Shown: in pieces, positions 23,701 through 33,712 of the stretch | Numbering within the stretch: position 1 is the first letter of the stretch | Layout of the letters: every line of letters starts with the position of its first letter | From: Rhynchospora pubera | Lineage: Eukaryota; Streptophyta; Magnoliopsida; Poales; Cyperaceae | NCBI GenBank assembly: GCA_028095005.1 | Contig: CM051460.1 | Location: 21,747,501 to 21,811,500, forward strand | Length of the DNA stretch: 64,000 nt | Reading direction: 5' to 3' | Translations under genes and position numbers: made by a program | The notes under the pieces: model-generated | The model's input: the letters and a program-made list of their open reading frames with translations, nothing else | The model's database searches: none | Told to the model about the DNA's origin: nothing

Positions 23701-26700
23701 TATCTATTTCAAGCAAATTCCATCAAGATGCATGAAATCATATAAACAAATTCATAATAAAAGAACTTGTCTTTTATTAAACATAGTTATCCATCATCAA
23801 ATATGAAATGGAGACGTTATGAGAGGTTTTAGAATTAAGGTATGCAACCTTCAATTCCTAAACAAACTCTTAATAAAGATAACTCTACGTATTCAATGGT
23901 AATGACTTAAATGAATAAGTCATCTCCTATACGGAGTTTACTTTATATCTCTCGAACATTCTCTTATTCTTCATTGCCAACACATTTCGTTAAATGCGAG
24001 CATATGAACTAGTATCAAGTTACTAGTGTAAATTAGAGATAGTGAGATAGTTTGAACGACAAATACACTTTAGGATTAGAATATTTCTAATCGTCACAAT
24101 CATGGTACTTCGGACAACCTTTCAAATGCCTCCCTATACGGCAAATGAAACATCTCATGTGACACATGGTCATCAATGAGAGTCTCGAAATTTCAACTCA
24201 TACATTGGTGAAGTATTTCTTGAATACTAAACCAATTACCTTTTTGCATCAACAAGTGTGCGAAGAAGGTAACATTATATCCTTCATAATTCCAAAGAGA
24301 TCGAATGACAATATCAACAATCCTTGATATCGGAGATTAACATCTCTAGTCATCAATTAGCTACTTCAATCTTTCGATTTGTAAGCTAATGAAACATTCA
24401 TATAACTTCTTTTAAAAGAATAATCTCTTGGTCAACTCATATTCTTTATACTCAATCATAAATGATGGAGTTAATATCTACTTTCTCCAAGAACACTTTC
24501 TTGAGTAAGCGGATGAGAGCGTACGAGTTAAATCTAGTCCATATGAATTCTCTAATTCAAAGGTCTAGAAATTTTGAATGAGGATACTAGCCATACGCTT
24601 TATTGAATAACTTTTCGCCAAAAGTCAATCAATTATCGCGATGCTACGTTCGGGTAGTTTGAGGAAAGTTTTGGGAATTGACATACTCAAGTTTCTCTTC
24701 ACTAAGATCGTGTTTTAGGAATCGGTATTACTTCTTTAAGTGAATACTTTTAGAAACGAGTTTGTTCATTTTCAAAGATTGATCGCAACAAAATTAACAA
24801 TTTTAACATCTATAACAAAATCAATTTACGGTCATTTAGTTTATGCAATTGTTTTATTTATAACAAATAAAACTCCCACTATATTTATTTAATGTCCCTA
24901 ATATAGTAGGTTTTCCAAGATCCCTATTTTCGTTGAGATGGTGCTAGCGTCGGCGTGACACCAAAACAACTAGATAAGGTAGGTTCTCCAACCAATCATT
25001 CCATATGATTCTTGGTTTGTGAAATATCACATGTACATCCACAAACTTTGCCCCGATGTCCAATCCGATTAGAAAACATCGTTAAGTAACCTTTCTCTAT
25101 TTGCTCCTAGTAAATCCGATTTACACCCCGACACGGATGATGGAACACGATGTCCCGCGTCGGCGAGAATGCATCAATGAACGATCATACACGTTAGAAG
25201 GGGATAGAGAGAAGGAGGGCGATTTAACTTAATCATGTTTTGTTTAGGACAATCAATTAAGTGACACTTGTATGGTGGTCATGTAAGCATACACCCATAC
25301 CTAGCCTATGACAATTCATAGCAATCACAAGCAATCACATATAAGCATCTCATAGTTGTGGGTTTGTATGGCTCCCGCTTGCATTAGTTTCGCCACATCG
25401 TCCATGGAGCAAAACTAATCTAATCCTTGCCCTCCCACTAAATTCTATAAGGATCTAAATCCTATATAAAATAAAGGTACAAAATACATGTGAAAACATC
25501 TTATTCCCTTCCTATCCTTAGGGGCATGCAAGCCTCACAAGTTACATAAAAAATTAATCAAAAATTAATTAATGGCACCAAAGGCCGCATTACAAACATT
25601 CACACATGCATTCATTTACAACCACAAGGCATTGAGTCTTGAGCCATACTAAACCCACTATCCACCTACAAAACAAAGTTAGCACATACAAGAACTTTGT
25701 TTCCAATTAACGATTTTCAAGCATCTTTGCGTATGGTTTGCTATAAGTAAATTCCGTGTACAAATCCTCAATTTTAAACAACCAAACTTGTTTAAATTCA
25801 TTTAGAAAGTTCTTTCAACATCCCATAACAGAAAGGAGATCAAACAAGGATTTTTCTAATTAAATTCAACTAGTTTGAATACTTAGAAAAACAGTAATTT
25901 ACCAAAAACGTAACTAATGGAATCCAACAAAAACAACAGTTTTCGGTCTCCAAAAATTCTCAAATAAATTACTTAAGCTCCTTATCATAATTGTGATTAC
26001 CAGTAAAAATTTCAAGAAGAGATCTTAAACCATCTGGGAGAATCAAAAATGACAAATCTCTTACAAGTGCACGAAACACCGTTATGAGATTTTCAGCTTA
26101 TCCTCTCAACCATTTGGTCTGTTAGACCACCTTCTATCCAGTTTTTATATATACAATATACATAGAAAAACTTGTTTAGACTACAGGCTATCCATTCATG
26201 AAAAGAAAACAACCAAGTTCAGTTCAATAATATTAAGTTACAGCCTAAACAATCAACAAATTCTGCACTGGAACAGACTGTCGATCGAAAAGTCTTAACC
26301 TAGTTGAAGGTCCAAACTTCCACGAAAAATTATGAAATTAATTTTCCTGGAATCCTAACTCAAAATAGAACAACTCCATTTAAACAGAATTTTTAAAGGA
26401 GTTCTCAGTTGGTACAGTTTATTAGAACAATCGATTTGCTCAATAAACTGGATCTGACAAGATCTTCCTTTTCATACTTGAAAACCCACAAATTAATCCG
26501 AGTCATGCAACAAATTTTACATGCTCAGAAAGAGCTTCAAGTCCTCTTTATTTCTAGCCATAGAACACTGGTACTTATATTCAAAATATAAATCTTTCAA
26601 GCCATTCAAACAGGACAGTACGAGCAGAAACTGGTTCTGCGCACTGTCGCCATTTTATTCACAGTAAATCCATACTAATTCAGAAAAATGTGAATCTAAC

Positions 26701-26893
26701 GCCAAAAGAATCACAATCCACAGATCTACAACTTTCATGTAGATGGAAAAAACTTCCAGAGAACTTATCAAAGCGAAAAACGCGAAACAACACAGAAAAT
26801 ACCATTTCCAGACAGCAAACAAACGCATCATCTCTACTAATCCGTTAATTAGCCAATTTCTCTTAATTAAGTGTCAAAATAGCTTAAGTACGA
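20769..26893 (-). pseudogene. Decayed gag-pol interior of the copia element
   Basis: No long open frame, but reverse-transcriptase traces can be read piecewise on the minus strand: GLKQ at 21974-21963, WNKSFDNEVKELNFVK at 21949-21902, GNNIKKMNIV and LGEI further down, and a KTAFL-like word near 22080-22090. In Ty1/copia these stand in this order around the catalytic YVDD box. Single-base frameshifts and stops separate them. A 67-bp tandem duplication (ACATAGCCACAAGC) occurs at about 22150-22250. A 67-codon frame at 22491-22694 is a relic. I could not place gag or protease. Confidence 0.8.
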
Positions 26894-26911
26894 CCATGTG
26901 CTCTGATACCA
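26894..26911 (-). other. Primer-binding site of the copia element
   Basis: Minus strand TGGTATCAGAGCACATGG, one base inside the 5' LTR. TGGTATCAGAGC is complementary to the 3' end of plant initiator tRNA-Met, the usual copia primer. Confidence 0.93.
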
Positions 26912-26912
26912 C

Positions 26913-28678
26913 TGTTAGAAAGTGTGCTAATTTTCATTTTTATGCTAATTACCAATTAATTAACCAAGCAAACATAGCACACACAAGATCTAGTACACAA
27001 GCTATTCAAACACACGAGAAAAAGGATTGGAAGTATACCTCTCTTGGTATCGCAACCAAGAGGCTCGTTCCAATGCGTTGGTGTCGGTGGCGTGCTCTCC
27101 AAGAACCTCCACGCCGTGCTCCTCGAGTCCACTAAGGAATTAACCACCTTCTCTAATCAATTATGCTAGTAATTGAGAGAATTGTGCCTAATTCCAAAGC
27201 TTTCCCTTTCTATTTAATTCTCCAATTAATTTAGTGGAAAAGCTTGCTCAACACATGAGCTAGGTGGTGTGTGGAAGAGAGAAAGAGGAATAGAAAATTC
27301 TGAAATTTTCTTTTCTTCCTTGTGAGGTGCGGCCAAAGAGAGAAGGAGAGAGAGAGGTGTGTGGAGGCTAGGGGTTTGCTCCCAAAGAACACCCCTTTAT
27401 ATAGGCCACTCAACCTAGCTCTCATCCAACATTCCATGGACAAAAATACCCCTTGCCCTAGCCGCACCTACCTACCTCCCTTTGTGGGTTGGGCCTCAAG
27501 TCAAGTTGAGCCCAATAGTCTTCCATTTAAATGCACCTTCCATTGGACATTAAATTAACCAATTAATTTAAAGCCCAATTAGCTCAAATAATTAAATGTG
27601 TTGATTACAATTAATTATTAACTATTTAATAATTAATATGGAATTAGTCAATGCATTAAATTATTTCTATATGATCTATTTGACTTAATTAATCATAACG
27701 GTCCATAACGGCATACGATTAATTAATCAACTTATCATATTTTGCAAAACCAATTGTTGCAAATAAATAATTAATGCACGTGTGGTTAAACACCTTATTA
27801 TGTGTGACCCTTTGAGGATTTATGCTATGTTGGACATGGAATTAAATCGCTATTTAATTCCAATAATCATAAGCGGTATCTAGCAACACGTTATGATTCC
27901 CAATTCACATAAATAGTGTACTGCTACAATATTTCAATCCTGCATAAGAGAATAATTAGTTTCTCTATTTTGATTCTTATGTCGCACGATATCATCGTAT
28001 AATCCAAGATAGGAATGTGTCATTCTTGCAGATTATACGTTTCTTGATCTAGAGATAATTGTATAAAGTTGCATGCAAACAATCTATCTCCATCAAGGGG
28101 CCCAAACAGATATCGTCACTCACTAAGTGAATTAATGAGGGACATACGGTTTTCTTGATGATTAACTTTTCCCCGCACAATTCAATAGAACATAAATAAA
28201 GTCCGTATAGCAGCCCTTATCGGGAATCAGCGGTAGACAGTATTTATTGAACCTATCCTCATGTGGAAAAGATAAACATCTCAAACTTAGAACCAAAATC
28301 ACAACGAAATAAACAATGACACATAACACAATCCATATGTTTATTTCGATGGGTCAAGTCCTGTGCTATGTTCCATAACATACACATATGCAACTAAGTT
28401 GGTAACTCTTTACCTATGATTAGTAGAACTTAATCATCACTTAACTTGCATACTAATCTTTTATGATAATTAATGTTCCTTGTTAATTATCAAGATTATG
28501 GACCGTTTAGATTTATTATTGTCATTCTAAAGAATGATCAACAGAGATCTACAATTCAGATCCTCAACCTGAATGATCTGTCAATAATAAACCTAGGAAC
28601 AGATGATAAAATATCATCCAAAACATAAACTAATAATTAAGTCATTAAATTATTGACTTCTAGGACATAACTCTAACA
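26913..28678 (-). repeat. 5' LTR of the copia element
   Basis: 1,766 bp. I found no mismatch to 18990-20755 in the lines compared. Contains the TATATAAA box at 27403-27396. The small frames seen equally in both LTRs are not genes. Confidence 0.95.
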
Positions 28679-28683
28679 TTTCC
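28679..28683. repeat. Copia target-site duplication, right (TTTCC)
   Basis: Second copy of TTTCC, partner of 18985-18989, lying within the TNP2 reading frame. Confidence 0.95.
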
Positions 28684-31518
28684 ATCTTGTTTTTTTGTAT
28701 ACCAGGTGAAACCATTCAGGTCGTAACCTTGATAAGTGTGCACATTGGCGTTGGGACCTTTGGCAAGACATTTCACCGTTTCATTTGAAGGTCGGGACAG
28801 TGAGACCTTGTTTCTGAACCATTTCACAAAACTTTTGTTGTGTTCCTTGGTGATCCAATTTTCTGATCTCTGAGGATTCTGCTCTCGCAACTCGGCTATG
28901 TGTTCATTAACATAAGGAGACACAACAGCGACTTGTTGCAGAATTTTAAGATGAGCTTTTTCTCTCTTTGCAAGGTCCATTGTAATTACTTTCATACCAA
29001 TTATGCTTTTCCCTAAGAGCCTACCTTCGTGTCTATTTTTGGGCAGGCCAATAGGTTGAACTCCATCTAGATAATCATTATAAAAATCAATAATCTCTTC
29101 TGCAACATATCCTTCAATTATGCTTCCTTCTGGTCGAGATCTGCTTCGAACTAACCCTTTCAACTGACCCATTGCTCTTTCAAAAGGGTACATGTACCGC
29201 AAAAATATCGGACCACACTGTTTTATTTCTCTGACTAAATGAATGGTCAAATGCACCATTACAACGAAGAACGAGGGGGGAAAGTGCATTTCCAACTCAC
29301 ATATGGTCTGAACCGCATCAGTTTCCAACTGAGTAAGTTTTTCAGGATCGATCACTTTAGAGCAGATTTTATTGAAGAAGAAACACAACTTAGTGATAGA
29401 ATTTCGAACTTCTTCTTTAAAACATGCTCGGATTGCAACCGGAAGCAACTGGGTTAACAACACGTGATAATCGTGTGACTTCATTCCAATCAATTTCATA
29501 TCCTTTGTAGATACCTTTCGTGAAATATTGGAGGAATAACCAGTTGGAACCCTAATAGACCTCAAACACTCCAACAAACTGAGTTTCTCTTTCTTAGTTA
29601 AAGTATAAACAGCATTAGGTAACCAATCCCGTTTCTTACTATTGTCTTCCTTTGCAGCTAGTTCCAGTCGAATTCCCATTTCTATCATGTCTTTTCTCAC
29701 ATTAACATTATCCACTTTTCCTTGAGGATTTAAAATCAAAGTAACCAGATTTTCACAAATGTTCTTGATTATATGCATCGCATCCAAACAATGTCTGACA
29801 TCCAGATAAGTCCAGTATTCAAGGTCCCAGAATATAGACTTCTTCTTCCAAGAACTCTTTTCTGGAATTCTATTCACAAATGGTTTCCCCAACTGAATTT
29901 TAAGATCCTTAACACTTTCATAAGTCTGTCTTCCAGATTTTGGTATAGGTGCCCGGCGGGTTTCGGTGTTGCCATCAAATTTGTTCCTATAAGGTGCCCG
30001 ACGGTATGGGTGATGACGGCTTAGAAATCTACGGTGTCCCAAATAGACTGTTTTTCTACAATTCGATAGCCATATCGAATGTGTTTCCTCCATGCAAACA
30101 GGACATGCCTTTTCTCCTTTGTTCCTATAACCCGACAAGTTCCCGTACGCGGGAAAGTCATTAATTGTGCAAAATATCATCGCACGTAAGGTGAAATGAT
30201 TTCTGGAATGCGCATCAAAGACCTTCACTCCGTCCTTCCACAACCTATCAAGGTCCTCTATTAACGGAGCCAAGTAGACATCTATATCGTTTCCGGGTTG
30301 TTTTGGACCAGAAATGAGCAACGGCATCATAAGATATTTTCTTTTCATGCATAACCAGGGAGGAAGGTTGTAAATAACCAACAAAACTGGCCAGACACTT
30401 CGGTTGGTACTCATGAGACCGTAAGGATTCATTCCGTCCGTGCACAATCCCAATCTCAAATTTTTAGACTCGTTGCCAAACTCAATAAAATGACTGTCTA
30501 TGTTGTTCCACTGGGGTGAGTCTGCTGGATGTCTAAGCTTTCCATCTTTCTTTCTGCCTTCTGCATGCCACCTCAACAGTTTAGCATCTTTTGAATTACT
30601 AAAAAGACGCTCAAACCTTTGTATTATAGGTAGATACCACAATGTTTTCGCAGCTGGTTTCTTCTTCCATGGACTATCTTCTTCGTCATCCAAATCACCG
30701 TCCCTTTGTCTATACCGGGATGCATTACACTTTGGACATTTCTGGAGGTTCTCATACTCATTTCGAAACAATATACAATCATTCGGACATGCTGCAATTT
30801 TCACTATATCTAATTTCAAAGGACATAATAATTTTTTGGCCTTATAAGTTGTATCCGGCAATGTATTGTCTGCTGGAAGCATTTCTCGCAAAAGACCGAG
30901 CAAAGATGTGAAACTCTTATCGCTCCAATTGTTTTTAGCTTTCAAGTTATATAACTTAAAAACAGTTTTTATTTTTGAGAATTTATCTTCATTGCAACCA
31001 GGATATAAGGGTATATGAGAGTTTTCATCCAACTTTTGAAACACATCAGGAACATCATCAATAAAATCATTGGGTAATTCATTCATCATTTCATCCAAAT
31101 CATTTTCTCTAATGTCATCATTATATTGTGGTTCACTTAAATTTTCTATATGATCATCACCCACTATTACATTATCCTCTATATCATGCCCCCAATCATT
31201 TTGTACAATATTTTCAAAATCATCAAATACATTAATATTGCTCCTTCCAGCATCTAAATTTTCTTCCAATTTTTCTCCATGTGAAACCCAACGGAGGTAT
31301 TTTGGTGTTGTCATCCATCCACGCTGAATCAGATGTGATCTAATCACTTTACTATCTTGTCTCTCAAAGTTCAGACAGTGTTTACAAGGACATAAAATTT
31401 TGGGCTTTCCAGTCAACTTTCGATGTTCTTCTGCACATTTTATGAACTCATCAACAAGTCCAACAAATTCATCTGATATTCTTGAATAGTCAAACATGTA
31501 CTTCTCCCTCAGATCCAT
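28679..31518 (-). pseudogene. 5' part of the split TNP2 transposase gene (Transpos_assoc, Transposase_21, DUF4218)
   Basis: One open exon of 2,840 nt, cut after GYDLNGFTWYTKKQDG by the copia element, so the intact frame runs a few codons into the LTR and stops. Numbering from Met at 31518, the N-terminal Transpos_assoc zinc-type motif CPCKHC is at 43-48 with HLIQRGWM following. The TNP2 core shows LCTDGMNPYG (358-367), a DDE-type acidic region, and GNDIDVYLAPLIEDL. DUF4218 is marked by SHDYHVLLTQLLPVAIR, MHFPPSFFVVMVHLTIHLV and YMYPFERAMG. TNP2 is the catalytic transposase of CACTA elements and acts on the element ends in the nucleus. ATATATACAG|ATGG just before this Met looks like a splice acceptor, so the Met is probably the first coding codon after a non-coding exon. 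No internal stop or frameshift. Confidence 0.93.
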
Positions 31519-31602
31519 CTGTATATATCCAAAAGCCAAGGTTTAGGGTTTATAGATTTAATGCAATATATTAGATTTTTGGGCCGGTTACCATCCTAGC
31601 CC

Positions 31603-31836
31603 GCTCTTTGGATACTCTTGTCTCATTAGCGAGCGTACGTTAGATGCAACGTATTGTCTGAGAAAAATTCGGCAGCATTTCCCCTTATGTTCCCTGAATA
31701 CGCAAACACACGATTACTCGTGCGTACGTACCCGTGGGAACATAAGAGGAAATGCCGTCGAATTTTTCTCACACAACACGTTGCATCTAACGTACAGCTC
31801 GCTGTCCTAAATGAGACAAGATAGTATCCAAAGAGC
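31603..31836. repeat. Large hairpin upstream of TNP2
   Basis: Arms 31603-31694 (GCTCTTTGGATACTCTTGTC at the outer end) and 31736-31836 are inverted copies with some mismatches around a 41-bp loop. Two smaller palindromes follow at once: AGTACTCCCGACCGGGAGTA at 31837-31858, and CCGAGATTAATCC with its mirror at 31861-31891. It lies about 85 bp before the TNP2 Met, in the presumed leader or first intron. Confidence 0.85.
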
Positions 31837-32306
31837 AGTACTCCCGACCGGGAGTACTATCCGAGATTAATCCCTAATGGATTAATCTCGGACGGGCAAG
31901 ACCTAAAATAGTTCAAATTCCGGCATTTTGGTCCTACATGACAATACTTAACTAATAGATGCAAATGCCAATTAACCAATATGTATATGCATAGTAAATC
32001 GAAAAAAAATCCAAAAAAAATATTGAGGGTTAAAATAAAAATTACCGAAATTGTCTTCTCTCAATCCGCCCTCTTCCTCTTCAATAGAAAAACTTTCTCT
32101 TCCTCTTTGATCTCCTTTGCTTTCTCTACTTATTTTGCAAATTTTCGGAATTTTTAACAATTTTTAGCTATTTTTTTATGAGGTTTTACAAAGAGAAAAA
32201 AACTTTCGGTTGTAGATGGAAAATAATGGCCATGAAGTAGTGAAGATGAGTAATATACAAAGGGAAGGAGGAGGAGATATACCCCTTGAACTGAAAATAT
32301 CTGCGT

Positions 32307-32631
32307 ATTATTAGTACCGGTTTTTTATAAAAAACCGGTACTAATAGTTGGCAGATAATTAAAAAAAAATGGGTTAGCATTAGTACCGGTTTTTCTAAAA
32401 AACCGGTACTAAAGATGCAATTTTTAGTACCGGTTTTTTGGAAAAACCGGTACTAATGCTAACCCATTTTTTTAAGGTTTTTTCCAGAAACATTTAGTAC
32501 CGGTTTTTAAAAAAACCGGTACTAAAGGTATTGACTGACAATTACGGAATTGCCATCTTCTAATATTTATACCGGTTTTCTTAAAAAACGGTACTAAAGA
32601 CCTGGTACTAATGCTTTTTTTTGGCGTAGTG
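32307..32631. repeat. Right subterminal palindrome array and terminal repeat of the CACTA element
   Basis: Five hairpins of TTAGTACCGGTTTTT type at about 32309-32345, 32379-32415, 32424-32460, 32491-32525 and 32568-32610 (the last degenerate), then the terminal GGCGTAGTG. This end lies upstream of TNP2, so the array may also act on its promoter, as in En/Spm. Confidence 0.88.
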
Positions 32632-32634
32632 TAT
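32632..32634. repeat. CACTA target-site duplication, right (TAT)
   Basis: TAT directly after the terminal GGCGTAGTG, partner of 11886-11888. Confidence 0.85.
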
Positions 32635-32655
32635 GAAACATATATTATATAATTG

Positions 32656-33060
32656 GAGTTTAGCTACGGTGAGTCGCGACTCACGGACCCTCCGGTGAGT
32701 CGCGACCAAAACTCCTAGATCTAGATCAAAATGACCGTTCCAAACCGTCAAATATGATCTTTCTATTGAAATCTCCATGTAGACCAAATTTTTCATTTTT
32801 TCGAAATTTTTAAGTATTTTTTTGAAATTTTAGAAAATCGTTAATCTAATTGGTTCTGAACCATTCAAAAACATCAGTTTTTAAAAATCCGAAAAAAATA
32901 CTTAAAAATTTCAAAAAAAATAAAAAATATGGTTTGCACGGAGATTTCAATAGGAAGATCATATTGGACGGTTTGGATCGGTCATTTTGATCTAGATCTA
33001 GGAGTTTTGGTCGCGACTCACCGGAGAGTCCGTGAATCGCGACTCACCGTAGCTAAACTC
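32656..33060. mobile_element. Foldback MITE, Mutator-like, family A copy 1 (405 bp)
   Basis: Starts GAGTTTAGCTACGGTGAGTC and ends with the inverted sequence. The arms are complementary over nearly their whole length. Perfect 10-bp duplication TATATAATTG at 32646-32655 and 33061-33070. It contains AGATCTAGATCAAAATGACC on both arms. No coding potential. A second family member is at 38010-38387. Confidence 0.9.
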
Positions 33061-33669
33061 TATATAATTGTATGGGATAGTTTAAAAGGCAATAAGCTTA
33101 TTAAAAAAAACATAAAAGTTGATAAAAAATTATTATTATTATAATGATAAAATAGATATTTTTTCTACAAATTAATAGTTGCATTAAATTTGACGTAATT
33201 TGAAGTTAAATTGATTATTCATTAAACAATTTGAATTTAATTAATATTTTATTTCATTTTCTGTTCGAATCTAATAGAGTCGACCTACCTAAATCGGATT
33301 TAGTGGAGACAAATGGGAGTCCACATCCCTAAAATTTTGTTATGTGTGCCCCTCTCATACTTTTTTCCTGGAGCGTACCAGTACTAACTCTTTATAGATG
33401 CTGTTTTATGATGATTACCTTCACCTAATTAAACGCATTAACAATTATGATGGAGAAAAGTAAGAATACTTAGATTAAAGAGCTAGAAGACTAGTGAAGA
33501 GATATTGTTGCAAAAAAAAAAAAAAAAAAGATCCATGTAAGTGTCTCACAAAACCAGAGACTTCAATCCTGGATCCAATACGTTTAACAGAGAGCAGGAG
33601 CATTTTTGTCATATAAAATTTTAATATTGATTTTTTATTTAAAATATTGATGAAAATAATAAGAAGGGT

Positions 33670-33712
33670 TTTTTTTTTAAGATAAATTAGGTCTAAGCCA
33701 CCCAAGGATTTA
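33670..33712 (-). mobile_element. SINE-like 3' end fragment
   Basis: Minus strand reads TTGGGTGGCTTAGACC, then TAATTTATCTTAAAAAAAA. It shares these words with 36515-36552 and, more loosely, 10060-10100. Confidence 0.4.

Larger units (their letters stand above)
18990..28678 (-). mobile_element. Ty1/copia LTR retrotransposon, 9,689 bp, inserted in TNP2
   Basis: Two 1,766-bp direct repeats bound by TG and CA enclose a 6,157-bp interior. A primer-binding site next to the 26913 LTR and a polypurine tract next to the 20755 LTR fix the orientation as minus. The superfamily comes from reverse-transcriptase remnants at 21700-22110. Every frame of the interior is full of stops, so it encodes no working polyprotein. 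I saw no difference between the LTRs in the line-by-line comparisons I made, which implies a very recent insertion. The element is therefore non-autonomous. Confidence 0.95.
11889..32631 (-). mobile_element. Complete CACTA (En/Spm) transposon, 20,743 bp
   Basis: The left end begins CACTGCGCCA. The right end, read on the other strand, begins CACTACGCCA. Both run into arrays of CCGGT palindromes (TTAGTACCGG and its complement), and TAT flanks both ends. The element carries, all on the minus strand, TNP2 transposase (start 31518, end 18369) and a Transposase_24/Ulp1 fusion gene (15842-12452). A copia element, 18990-28678, is inserted in TNP2. Without it the CACTA element would be about 11 kb. 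One base of the terminal CACTA motif differs between ends (CACTG against CACTA). Whether it still moves is unknown: the second gene looks open, the first is split. Confidence 0.93.

Noticed and set aside
20756..26912. Copia interior considered as a possibly intact polyprotein in one frame
   Set aside because: Reverse-transcriptase words are found only in different frames with stops between them.
29239..30911. Plus-strand open frames of 71-115 codons
   Set aside because: Shadow frames of the TNP2 exon on the opposite strand.
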